Source: a virus
Direction: 5' to 3' (one strand)
IMG/VR virus record: IMGVR_UViG_3300045283_000116
Coordinates: 20,693-84,692 of that record
Length of the DNA stretch: 64,000 nt
Shown here: piece after piece, positions 27,515 through 34,205 of the stretch
Position numbering within the stretch: position 1 is the first letter of the stretch
Layout: every line of letters begins with the position of its first letter
Made by a program: the position numbers and the translations under genes
The notes under the pieces: generated by a model
What the model was told of the DNA's origin: nothing
Seen by the model: the letters and a program-made list of their open reading frames with translations, nothing else
Databases searched by the model: none

Positions 27515-27924
27515 GACTCGGGTCTACAGCGACCGCTGTGCTGCTGGCCGGTGGCCTGGGCATGACTGGAGTCGCAGGCTTCTTCACGGCCAAGGCCGTC
27601 ACCGCCAGCGCACAGTCGGCGGGGACAACCCGGACGGTCACCGTCGACGTGGGCACGGGCGTGATCGGGCCGCCCGGACCGCCTGGTCCGAAGGGTGACA
27701 CCGGAGCGAAGGGTGCGACGGGCGACACTGGCCCCACCGGACCTGCCGGACCTGCTGGCGACACCGGCCCGGCCGGACCCGCTGGTCCGAAGGGCGACAA
27801 GGGCGACACGGGTCCCGCGGGCGGCATCATCTGCCCTGCCGGGTTCAGCGAAGGGTTCGTGCAGATCAACGGAGCGGGTGGGCACGTCGTCATCTACACC
27901 TGCGTGGAGGACACAGCACCATGA
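27511..27924 (+). CDS. Secreted or membrane-anchored collagen-like protein
   Basis: 137 residues. There is a signal/anchor segment (residues 5-35), a Thr/Val linker, then about 55 residues of Gly-X-Y repeats ([13 protein letters not shown] type) and a C-terminal cap with two Cys. The triplets are richer in Pro/Lys/Asp than those of the tail fibre, so this is a separate collagen gene. It is embedded between small membrane proteins; an adhesive or lysis-timing role is speculation. Confidence 0.8.
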   Translation: MRLGSTATAVLLAGGLGMTGVAGFFTAKAVTASAQSAGTTRTVTVDVGTGVIGPPGPPGPKGDTGAKGATGDTGPTGPAGPAGDTGPAGPAGPKGDKGDTGPAGGIICPAGFSEGFVQINGAGGHVVIYTCVEDTAP

Positions 27925-28151
27925 GCGAAATCATCAAGCGTGCGTGGAAGGAACCCGCCGTCGGCATCGGCCTACTGGTCACCGTGGCCCTGGCGATCGG
28001 GGCCGCTGCGACAAGCTCTGACTGGAGTTGGGAGACGATCGTGGCGGTGCTGTCCCCGCTGCTGGCCGGGCTCGGCATCCGGCCGCTGGTGACCCCGGTC
28101 AAGAAGCCTGCGGATGTTGTACCATCGCCGCAAGGCGATACTGCGGTCTGA
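27921..28151 (+). CDS. Holin-like protein with two membrane segments
   Basis: 76 residues, ATGA overlap. Two hydrophobic helices (about 15-32 and 38-58) are separated by a short polar turn and followed by a charged tail ([12 protein letters not shown]). Size, topology and position before the endolysin region fit a class II-type holin. Confidence 0.6.
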   Translation: MSEIIKRAWKEPAVGIGLLVTVALAIGAAATSSDWSWETIVAVLSPLLAGLGIRPLVTPVKKPADVVPSPQGDTAV

Positions 28152-28260
28152 GGCTCGATCTGGCTACCTTTCGGCTGCCGCGTCCGCCACAGACGAGTGA
28201 GCCTTTGGCTTAGCGAGTCGCTCCGGTCCGGGGCGGCTCGCGGCCTTTCTGGACGGATGT

Positions 28261-28274
28261 TCGGTACATCTTCG
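28261..28274 (-). promoter_or_regulatory. CGGTACATC-type operator-like box (left copy)
   Basis: TCGGTACATCTTCG is one base from the CGGTACATCATC boxes at 33822, 33842 and 34069. A weaker related sequence (GATGTTGTACCA) lies at 28113. It may be a distant binding site for the regulator encoded near 33 kb. Confidence 0.4.
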
Positions 28275-28295
28275 ACGCGCGATGGCCGATCATCG

Positions 28296-28420
28296 GGTCG
28301 TAGGGTTGAACATCGTCTTGGCCGGTCCCACGGCGGCATACCACCGGGACCGGAGGGGCCACAGGCGACGATCCCCTTCGACCGCGACCCGCCACCTACC
28401 CCGGCGGGTCGCGGTCGTTC
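28296..28420 (+). ncRNA. Candidate small structured RNA with its own promoter and terminator
   Basis: GGTCGTAGGGTTG at 28296-28308 resembles the phage promoter element (TAGGGT as -10). Downstream, 28312-28372 folds as three stacked stems (ATCGTC/GACGAT, TGGCC/GGCCA, GGTCCC/GGGACC). A 15-bp terminator hairpin follows at 28380-28415. The 321-base stretch 28152-28472 has no plausible gene. It could equally be a structured leader or double terminator. Confidence 0.4.
28380..28415 (+). terminator. Strong intrinsic-type terminator
   Basis: CGACCGCGACCCGCC and its perfect complement enclose a short loop (ACCTACC); the tail is GTTCTGCG. It ends transcription from the lysis gene cluster before the gene at 28473. 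A shorter imperfect hairpin (GCGAGTCGCTCCG / GGGCGGCTCGC) at about 28213-28241 may be an additional one. Confidence 0.75.
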
Positions 28421-28472
28421 TGCGTCCGGTTCGGTTTGTATCCTGGGCTGAAATCACGACCCACGGAGCGAA

Positions 28473-29447
28473 ATGCCTGACACCCCGCAAGAAGTCGAAC
28501 TCGCCGCCGAACAGCACGGGTCCCGGTGGTTCCACGCCCCGCCAGCCGGAGAGGACTTCGCCGCCTGGTTCGCCGCCAACGTGAAGATCCACGAGGGCAT
28601 GGAGCACGCGCCGTACGTCACCGGCTGCGTGATGATCGGCAGCCAGGAGACCTACAAGCGCACGATCCAGAAGGCCAACGGCGAGCTCGTGTTCCTGGAC
28701 TCCAAGCGCCGGGTCTACACGCCGTACGCCAAAGTCGAGACTCGAGTCGCGTACTTCTGGGACCTGATGGACACCGACGGCTTCGACGACGTGGTCGGCA
28801 TGATCGAGCCGGTCCCGATGGCGAGCCTCAACGACCCCGGCTACGTCAACTACAACCTGCCGCCCGGCTTCTTCCGCATCCCGATCGGCCTCGGCGGCAA
28901 CATCGTCAGCTACATCGGCTGCTCGATGAAGGTCAGCATGTGGGACAAGGGCTCGATCATGTGGGTCGAGCGCGAGGAGGTCACCCGGCTCCCGGACGGC
29001 ACGGAGACCACGCGGCCCTTCCACGAGTTGCAGGGCACGCCCGTTCGCGTGTTCCCCTCGGCGACCAAGATGGTGCCCGTCCTGAGCCGCAGCGACGAGG
29101 AGGACCCGTTCGCGGTGATGAAGGCAGAGACCGGCGCGGTCGGCCGCGCGCTCGGTATGGCCGGGATGCTCGTGATCCCCGGCTCCGGTGTCGCCACTGC
29201 CGACGACATGCTCGAGGTCGACTCGATCACCCGCGGCGTAACTTCCGACCCGAGTCTCCCGGCAGCACCCCAGGCGGCCGCGGAGGGCGTCGACGAGGTC
29301 GAGGAGCTCAAGGTGCGATTCGAGGCGCTGGATAAGGGCCAGCAGACGATCGTCGAGGAGTGGGCGGAGGGCCGCAAGATCGACCTGAGCAACCCGAAGT
29401 CGACGCAGCTCCGGGCGATCCGCGCGCAGATCGACCGCCTGTCGTGA
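28473..29447 (+). CDS. ERF-like single-strand annealing protein (tentative)
   Basis: 324 residues, GGAG ribosome site. The segment KAETGAVGRALGMAGM (about residues 227-242) is the pattern seen in ERF/annealing proteins (KAETxAxGRALxxAG). The C-terminal tail (from 275) is an acidic, helical protein-interaction-like region. A RusA-like resolvase gene lies two genes on, which supports a recombination role. The N-terminal 200 residues were not recognised. Confidence 0.5.
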   Translation: MPDTPQEVELAAEQHGSRWFHAPPAGEDFAAWFAANVKIHEGMEHAPYVTGCVMIGSQETYKRTIQKANGELVFLDSKRRVYTPYAKVETRVAYFWDLMDTDGFDDVVGMIEPVPMASLNDPGYVNYNLPPGFFRIPIGLGGNIVSYIGCSMKVSMWDKGSIMWVEREEVTRLPDGTETTRPFHELQGTPVRVFPSATKMVPVLSRSDEEDPFAVMKAETGAVGRALGMAGMLVIPGSGVATADDMLEVDSITRGVTSDPSLPAAPQAAAEGVDEVEELKVRFEALDKGQQTIVEEWAEGRKIDLSNPKSTQLRAIRAQIDRLS

Positions 29448-29650
29448 AAGAGGTCGAGCACCACGAAGCGTCGGACGGCCGGACGTTTAGGACATTCACC
29501 GTCCCGTGTTTCCATATGGACCCGTGCTGGCAGGGGCGCTGCCAGTGCGGCGAGGCGCTGACGAAGCACGACGACACCCGCGAGATGTCCATTCGCTGCT
29601 CCCTGGAGGCGCTCAGGAAGGACCACCCGACGTGCAGACGACGGAAGTAG
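29444..29650 (+). CDS. Small Cys-rich protein
   Basis: 68 residues, GTG overlapping the upstream stop. Four Cys in the middle (CFHMDPCWQGRCQCG) and a later SIRCSLEAL suggest a zinc-binding fold. It overlaps the RusA-like gene by 19 bases. The function is unknown; co-translation points to recombination or repair. Confidence 0.6.
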   Translation: MKEVEHHEASDGRTFRTFTVPCFHMDPCWQGRCQCGEALTKHDDTREMSIRCSLEALRKDHPTCRRRK

Positions 29651-30006
29651 CGCTGGAGTACCTGCCGCCGTCCTACAACGTCCTGATGCGGAGCCACTGG
29701 CGCAAGCAGGCCAAGCTCAAGGCCGACCTCCAGCAGGACATCACGATCATGCTGCTCGCGGTCAAGCTGCCACGGCTCCTGTCGTTCGTCAGGGCCACGG
29801 CGGTCCTGATCGTCCCGGACCGGCGCAAGCGTGACGAGGGCAACTACCGCACACCGCTGGAGAAGGCCCTCGGCGATGCCCTCGCGCCGAGTGGCGGGCA
29901 TGGGTGGCTCCCCGACGACACGCCGCAGCACTACCGGTTCGAGCGACTGGAGTTCGAGCACGTTCCAAGGAGCTCGAGGACGCTCCTCTCCTTGGAGTAC
30001 CGATGA
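29632..30006 (+). CDS. RusA-like Holliday-junction resolvase
   Basis: 124 residues from GTG at 29632. The RusA pattern is clear: small basic N-terminal part with HWRKQAKLK, then VPDRRKRDEGNYRTPLEKAL, GDAL and GWLPDD with the clustered acidic residues that bind Mg. Length matches RusA (about 120). It would cut junctions or branched concatemers made during recombination-dependent replication. Confidence 0.85.
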   Translation: MQTTEVALEYLPPSYNVLMRSHWRKQAKLKADLQQDITIMLLAVKLPRLLSFVRATAVLIVPDRRKRDEGNYRTPLEKALGDALAPSGGHGWLPDDTPQHYRFERLEFEHVPRSSRTLLSLEYR

Positions 30007-30009
30007 TCC

Positions 30010-30026
30010 GACCGAAGTCGTAGCAT
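30010..30026 (+). promoter_or_regulatory. Promoter-like element for a possibly leaderless endolysin transcript
   Basis: GACCGAAGTCGTAGCAT: a weak copy of the dispersed motif followed by GTAGCAT. TAGCAT at 30021-30026 ends 7 bases before the ATG at 30034 and there is no ribosome site between them. This is the spacing expected for a leaderless actinobacterial mRNA. Confidence 0.5.
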
Positions 30027-30033
30027 CATCGAC

Positions 30034-31107
30034 ATGGCCGACAACTACGGGAAGCTCACCACCACCGAGCAGGGCTACTGGAACGTCTACACCCGACTTC
30101 GCCAGCTCTCGGATTGGGCAGGCTTCACGGACGGCCAGGACGACGCCAAGACCAAGTCGCGCAACTGGCTGGAGCAGCAGCGCAAGGAAATCTGGCGGCA
30201 GGCCCAGCCGAAATCCGACGGCGGTGACGGCAAGGGCTGGGACGTGAACAACCGCCGCGAGCGCTACGCGCAGTTGGCTGACGACTCCTTGAACGGCGGC
30301 TCGCCGCGGAACCTGTGCCAGCTTCCGACTGGAGGCGGAACTGCGACCGAGAAGGCCAAGATCGCCGAGCGCGAGATGTGGTGGAACCAGTCGAGCGTCG
30401 ACGACGCCACGAAGCAGTGGCGGACGAACAACTCGTCGTGGCTGACGGAGCGCCGCAAGCAGCTTTGGCATCTCATCAACGACGAGGGCGGCTCCCCGGC
30501 CTACAACCGCCAGTCGCGCTACGACGCGATGTGCGTCGCCACGAAGACCGGCGAGCCGTACGACTCGTGGGCCAAGACCCACGACGTGAACACGGGCGGC
30601 ACGAAACCGAAGCCCGCTCCGGCCCCCACGCCGCCGTCGAGCCGCGAGAAGGCGGTCGAGCAGGCCCGCTCCTACCTCGGCGTTCACGAGAGCCCCGCTG
30701 GCTCCAACCGCGGCAACCCGCAGCCGTCCGGCTGGCAGCGCCGCCTGCTCGGCTCGGACGGGTTCGCGTGGTGCGCGTGCTTTACGACCTGCATGGCCTG
30801 GGACGCGGGGGTGAAGGGCGGAAGCTCGGCCGGGGTCATCGTCATCATGTCGATGGCGCAGAGGGGCCAGGGCATGTTCAAGGGCTGGACTACCGACCCG
30901 AGTCGCGTTTTGCGGGGCGACATGGCGGTCATCGGCTGCGCGTCCTGCCACATTGGCCTGGTCGCGGACTCCAACGATCCCTATCACCTGATCGAAGGCA
31001 ACACGTCCCCCGGCAGCGAAGGCAGCCAGTACGCCGGGGGCTGCGTGGCCGAGAAGCGCCGCCCGCGCGGGGCGATCATCGGCTGGGCGCTCGTCGACTA
31101 CCCGTAG
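30034..31107 (+). CDS. Endolysin with C-terminal CHAP-like domain
   Basis: 357 residues. Residues 1-185 contain two related helical repeats (YWNVYTRLRQ / MWWNQSS with LEQQRKEIW and TERRKQLWH), probably wall-binding. A Pro/Lys linker (KPKPAPAPTPP) follows. The catalytic part begins ARSYLGVHESP; WCACFTTCMAWDAG carries the likely nucleophile Cys and ASCHIGLV the His. This is a CHAP/NlpC-type amidase or endopeptidase. No signal peptide is seen, so release should need a holin. Confidence 0.82.
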   Translation: MADNYGKLTTTEQGYWNVYTRLRQLSDWAGFTDGQDDAKTKSRNWLEQQRKEIWRQAQPKSDGGDGKGWDVNNRRERYAQLADDSLNGGSPRNLCQLPTGGGTATEKAKIAEREMWWNQSSVDDATKQWRTNNSSWLTERRKQLWHLINDEGGSPAYNRQSRYDAMCVATKTGEPYDSWAKTHDVNTGGTKPKPAPAPTPPSSREKAVEQARSYLGVHESPAGSNRGNPQPSGWQRRLLGSDGFAWCACFTTCMAWDAGVKGGSSAGVIVIMSMAQRGQGMFKGWTTDPSRVLRGDMAVIGCASCHIGLVADSNDPYHLIEGNTSPGSEGSQYAGGCVAEKRRPRGAIIGWALVDYP

Positions 31108-31116
31108 GAGAGACCG

Positions 31117-31377
31117 ATGACCGTAACGATGAGCGTAGCCATCTCGTTCGACGCCGACACCCCCGAGGAGGGTCAGGCGATGGTGCACGCGATGAACATC
31201 CCCGAGGGCGCGCAGGTGAACGTCAACGCGAACGTGCATCTCGTGGCGGGCGTCGTGGATGCCCGTGGCGTCGTGGCCCCCCCCGGCCCGCCCGAGCAAG
31301 TTCTCGCCGAGGCCGCGGAGGAGGCAGCAGCAGCGCTTCCTCTCGGCGAGCCAGTGCCCGTAGAGTCCGACTCATGA
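31117..31377 (+). CDS. Small acidic hypothetical protein
   Basis: 86 residues, GGAGAG ribosome site 10 bases after the endolysin stop. It has an alternating beta-like N-terminus and an Ala/Glu-rich helical tail. It overlaps the next gene by four bases. No family was recognised. Confidence 0.6.
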   Translation: MTVTMSVAISFDADTPEEGQAMVHAMNIPEGAQVNVNANVHLVAGVVDARGVVAPPGPPEQVLAEAAEEAAAALPLGEPVPVESDS

Positions 31378-31634
31378 CCGAGCTTCCCGAGACCCCCGTC
31401 ATCCAGTACCGCGACGCGAAGACCGGCGAGTACGTTACCGCCGAGTACGCGGAGGCGAACCCCGACACGACGGTCAGCGAGACCGAGACCGGCAGCGACG
31501 ACCTGCTCATCGAGACCGGCGTCATGGAGCAAGTGCAGGCCGCGCAGGACAAGTTCGAGCACGACGAGGCCAACGAGGAAGCGATCGTCAGCAACACCGA
31601 GCCCGAGGACGACGGGCTGCCGGACGCCGAGTAA
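31374..31634 (+). CDS. Small acidic phage protein
   Basis: 86 residues, ATGA overlap. The N-terminal motif YRDAKTGEYVTAEYAEANPD resembles short proteins seen beside lysis genes in several phages. The remainder is an acidic helix. Function is unknown. Confidence 0.65.
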   Translation: MTELPETPVIQYRDAKTGEYVTAEYAEANPDTTVSETETGSDDLLIETGVMEQVQAAQDKFEHDEANEEAIVSNTEPEDDGLPDAE

Positions 31635-31650
31635 CGGATCAACAACTCGC

Positions 31651-31667
31651 GACTGCGGTCGTAGCGT
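31651..31667 (+). promoter_or_regulatory. Promoter-like element with GACTGCGGTC
   Basis: GACTGCGGTC followed by GTAGCGTAGTG, the fifth example of an operator-like half site fused to GTAG. TAGCGT (31662-31667) or TAGTGT (31667-31672) could be the -10 box. The next gene starts within 20 bases without a ribosome site. Confidence 0.4.
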
Positions 31668-31670
31668 AGT

Positions 31671-32198
31671 GTGGCTGGCGGGATGCTCACCTTCTGGCAG
31701 CGGCTCGTCTACAACAACGCGCAGTTCCTCGCAGGGCAGTTCCGGCGCTGGGCCGACCAGCTTGACGCCGCTGCTCCGGGGCCTCCGGTGGTGGCATTCC
31801 CGATCCTGTTCATCACCGGAAAGGAAATCTCCGTGGGCCACATCACCGTGCGCGACTCGACCGCGCCGATCAAGGCGTCCGTCACGTTCAAGGACGCTGC
31901 CGGACACGACACCGCACCCGAAGGTCTGCCGACCTGGACCTCATCCGACGAGGCGGTAGCGACCGTCGTCGCATCCGAGGACGGCCTGTCGGCCGAGGTC
32001 ACCGCGGGCTCGCCGGGTGCCGCCGTCATCGAGGTCAAGGAAGTGGACAACGCCGGGCAGGAGATCGTGTCTCAGGGCACCGTCACCGTGCAGCCGGGCG
32101 ACGCCGTGATCGGCGAGATCCACTTCGAGGGCGAGGACGCTCCCGCCGTCCCGGATCAGAGCCTTCCCGGCGACCAGCCGGAGATCAACCCGCTCTAG
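31671..32198 (+). CDS. Protein with bacterial Ig-like (BIG2-type) domain
   Basis: 175 residues from GTG (an in-frame ATG at 31683 is an alternative). Residues 1-25 are amphipathic. Residues about 65-130 match the BIG2 pattern: VTFKDAAG, WTSSDEAVATV, VTAGSPGAAVIEV. Such domains often decorate phage virions or adhesins. It ends 20 bases before a terminator. Confidence 0.7.
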   Translation: MAGGMLTFWQRLVYNNAQFLAGQFRRWADQLDAAAPGPPVVAFPILFITGKEISVGHITVRDSTAPIKASVTFKDAAGHDTAPEGLPTWTSSDEAVATVVASEDGLSAEVTAGSPGAAVIEVKEVDNAGQEIVSQGTVTVQPGDAVIGEIHFEGEDAPAVPDQSLPGDQPEINPL

Positions 32199-32219
32199 GG
32201 CGGGCTACGCTGACGCAGC

Positions 32220-32250
32220 AGCGGCCCGGTAGATCATCCGCCGGGCCGCT
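32220..32250 (+). terminator. Intrinsic-type terminator between converging operons
   Basis: AGCGGCCCGG and CCGGGCCGCT (10-11 bp, perfect) around the loop TAGATCATCCG, followed by GTCCTGTG. It ends the rightward lysis-region transcript just before the leftward cassette. Confidence 0.75.
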
Positions 32251-32255
32251 GTCCT

Positions 32256-32348
32256 GTGATCGCCACCACGAACATCGCCGCGATCGCGGGACTAATCGCC
32301 GTCCTGATCTTCGCGATCCTCGTCGCGCTCTACGCCTCCAACAAGTAG
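32256..32348 (+). CDS. Possible 30-residue single-span membrane peptide
   Basis: GTG start at 32256, product MIATTNIAAIAGLIAVLIFA plus ten more residues (ILVALYASNK). It is one hydrophobic helix with a short polar end. It starts immediately after the terminator and ends 2 bases before the convergent gene stop. The sequence is convincingly membrane-like but no ribosome site is seen. Confidence 0.35.
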   Translation: MIATTNIAAIAGLIAVLIFAILVALYASNK

Positions 32349-32349
32349 C

Positions 32350-32637
32350 TCAGGCGGCGTGGAGTTCCTCGAGGTTGCGCATCCACACGTCGAACAGCGG
32401 CTCGGTCTCCGGGTCGATCCCCCAAACACGGTGCTGGCGGCGGCGGTTCTCCCACGACGCGCGCCACATGACGTGGAACGCCTCGCGGGGAAACTCCTCG
32501 TCGGTCGGCCACGGTGCCTCCGGCGCGAGCGCCTCGGCCAATCGGCCGAGGCGCATGTTCACCTGCTGGGCCGCACCGACGCTGTCGTCGGTCGGCCAGC
32601 TTGGCGGGCTAACCCACTCAGAATCCGTGGCGGGCAT
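32350..32637 (-). CDS. Hypothetical protein, last gene of leftward cassette
   Basis: 95 residues, overlapping the upstream gene by 20 bases. It is Trp-rich and acidic (HVMWRASWENRRRQHRVWG) and helical. No family was recognised. Co-transcription with the HTH gene suggests a regulatory or lysogeny-linked role. Confidence 0.6.
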   Translation of the reverse strand: MPATDSEWVSPPSWPTDDSVGAAQQVNMRLGRLAEALAPEAPWPTDEEFPREAFHVMWRASWENRRRQHRVWGIDPETEPLFDVWMRNLEELHAA

Positions 32638-33064
32638 AGATGTTGTCGATCTCGGCCTCGAACTCGCCCATCGTCACCGGGCGACCGAGGCGAAGCGCCT
32701 GCTTGTCGAGGAACTTCCCGACGGCCACGTCCGCGGCGAGCCGACGCTGGACGGAGACGATGTGCGCGCCCTTGATCCGCAGCGTCACCTTGAACTCCTG
32801 GTCCGTGATGTCCGTGTCGACCTTGCGATCCCACGTCGAGTCGCTGGAGAGCATCATGCCCCTCGCCTTGAGACGGGCACGGACCCGGCCGGTGACGAGC
32901 CGAGCGAACTCGGTGAACATCAGCGCGGCAGGGACCGTCGACACCAGATCCCCGGCGACATCCCCGGTCGTGACCGGATGCCCCGCGGCCTCGCGGGCGT
33001 CGATGGACGTGTCGATGGCCTGGGTCAACGGATGACCGGAACGGCGGTAGCGCTTCGACTTCAT
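32618..33064 (-). CDS. Hypothetical protein of leftward cassette
   Basis: 148 residues, ATGA overlap with the upstream HTH gene. It has a basic N-terminus (MKSKRYRRSGHP) and a mixed alpha/beta core (RLKARG, DQEFKVTLRIKGAHIV). No catalytic motif is visible. It might be a partner of the HTH protein. Confidence 0.6.
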   Translation of the reverse strand: MKSKRYRRSGHPLTQAIDTSIDAREAAGHPVTTGDVAGDLVSTVPAALMFTEFARLVTGRVRARLKARGMMLSSDSTWDRKVDTDITDQEFKVTLRIKGAHIVSVQRRLAADVAVGKFLDKQALRLGRPVTMGEFEAEIDNIYARHGF

Positions 33065-33804
33065 GATGCGATCCCTTCGGCTTCGTTCGACGCCTTGGCA
33101 GCCTCGGCGGCATCAAGCTGCTCGAGAAAGAACGAGATCCGCTGACCGCACTGGATCAGCCGCTCGCGTTCCCTGTCGAACTCGCCGAGTTCGGTCAACG
33201 CCATGCGGAACCCGTGGCGCTCGTAGCGCCCGTACGCCTTCTCGATCATGTTGTAGACCGAGTCCAGCGCGGGCTCCATCGTCTCGTTGTGGATCTTGTC
33301 CGCCATCGCGCCCGGACCCATCCCGCCAAGCTGGTGGCTGGCGGCGTCGGGCGGCGGCGGCTTCTCGTTCGCCTTCCTGCGCAGATACGACTCGGTCGAC
33401 GAGGCGATACCCACGTTGTCGAGCGCCTTCTGGCTGGATTCGGCGGTGACCGCCTGCGCGATCTCCGGGTCCTCCATCGCCTGCGCGATTTCAGTCGCAA
33501 CTTCGGCGGGCTTCTCCGCGATCAGCTTCCGGGCTCCGGCCTCGATCTCAGCGGTCGTGGCATGCGACCCGCGGTCCCACGGGATCTTCAAGTCCCCCTG
33601 CGGCACCGGCTCCGCACTTGTGCGTGCGCGCACAAGCTGCTCCACCCATCGTGCGCTCCTATCGAGCCTCCGGGCAATCTCTCGCGTGCTCAGTCCCGGA
33701 TCGTCCTTCTGCGCGGCGACGATCTCGTCCGCCGCCTTGAGGTAGAAGCCGTCGCCCTTGGCGATGTACCCCCTCGCCTTCTCGATGTGATCGACCTTCG
33801 TCAT
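33061..33804 (-). CDS. Helix-turn-helix DNA-binding regulator (ParB/KorB-type HTH)
   Basis: 247 residues; the start at 33804 was chosen for its AGGAGG site. Residues about 39-62 form an HTH: GLSTREIARRLDRSARWVEQL. A long helical region follows, with a Pro-rich break (KPPPPDA) near residue 150. Two CGGTACATCATC boxes lie just upstream, consistent with autoregulation. It is the best candidate in the window for a phage repressor or maintenance factor, but no immunity-repressor family is recognised. Confidence 0.65.
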   Translation of the reverse strand: MTKVDHIEKARGYIAKGDGFYLKAADEIVAAQKDDPGLSTREIARRLDRSARWVEQLVRARTSAEPVPQGDLKIPWDRGSHATTAEIEAGARKLIAEKPAEVATEIAQAMEDPEIAQAVTAESSQKALDNVGIASSTESYLRRKANEKPPPPDAASHQLGGMGPGAMADKIHNETMEPALDSVYNMIEKAYGRYERHGFRMALTELGEFDRERERLIQCGQRISFFLEQLDAAEAAKASNEAEGIAS

Positions 33805-33821
33805 ACGACCTCCTGGTTCGG

Positions 33822-33855
33822 TTCGGTACATCATCCCACGAATCGGTACATCATC
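33822..33855 (-). promoter_or_regulatory. Pair of direct-repeat operator boxes before the HTH gene
   Basis: TTCGGTACATCATC (33822-33835) and ATCGGTACATCATC (33842-33855), 20 bases apart (about two helical turns). They lie 18 bases before the HTH start codon. On the gene's strand they read GATGATGTACCGA. The position suggests operator control of the leftward cassette. Confidence 0.6.
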
Positions 33856-33863
33856 AACGTTCG

Positions 33864-34061
33864 TTACGAGCCCGCTCTCGCGAGGTCGATTAGGTTCTGG
33901 GCGACCTCGTCCAGGGCTGGCTTGCGGTAGGCCGGTGCGTGCCAGCCCTCCGGCGTCGGCTCTGGGGCGATCCCGAGTAGGAAGCGCATCCGTGCGAGTA
34001 CGTAGGTCGCCTCAATCGCCTGGCTTCCGACCAGGCGATTGCCGTAGTAGGTGTCTGTCAT
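33864..34061 (-). CDS. Small hypothetical protein at the head of the cassette
   Basis: 65 residues. The start at 34061 was chosen because GTGGGG and an operator-like box lie just upstream; the longer open frame upstream overlaps the rightward nuclease gene and is unlikely. The stretch ARMRFLLGIAPEPT resembles QQMRFLVGIYPRT in the protein at 47068-47487, hinting at a shared small domain. Confidence 0.55.
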   Translation of the reverse strand: MTDTYYGNRLVGSQAIEATYVLARMRFLLGIAPEPTPEGWHAPAYRKPALDEVAQNLIDLARAGS

Positions 34062-34068
34062 GGCCCCA

Positions 34069-34124
34069 CGGTACATCATCCGCAGACGTTCGGTCAAGAT
34101 GTTCATACTGATGGTATACCGATT
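34069..34124 (-). promoter_or_regulatory. Operator-like boxes in the divergent control region
   Basis: CGGTACATCATC at 34069-34080 and a variant (AATCGGTATACCATC on the minus strand, 34110-34124) lie between the leftward small gene and the rightward nuclease gene. The region 34062-34205 is the only divergent intergenic region on the left side and probably holds both promoters. CCGACTGTAAATC at 34167 could be the rightward -10. Confidence 0.45.
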
Positions 34125-34205
34125 GCCTCGTTCGTCGCCGGCGACTTCCGTCCGACCGGCAGGCTTTACTCCCGACTGTAAATCGAACTTCGGGAGGATG
34201 GGCTC

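Noticed and set aside
28152-28472. Possible tRNA or tmRNA in the longest left-side gap
   Set aside because: No T-loop sequence (GTTCRANNC) or acceptor/anticodon geometry was found; the stems fit nested hairpins and a terminator.
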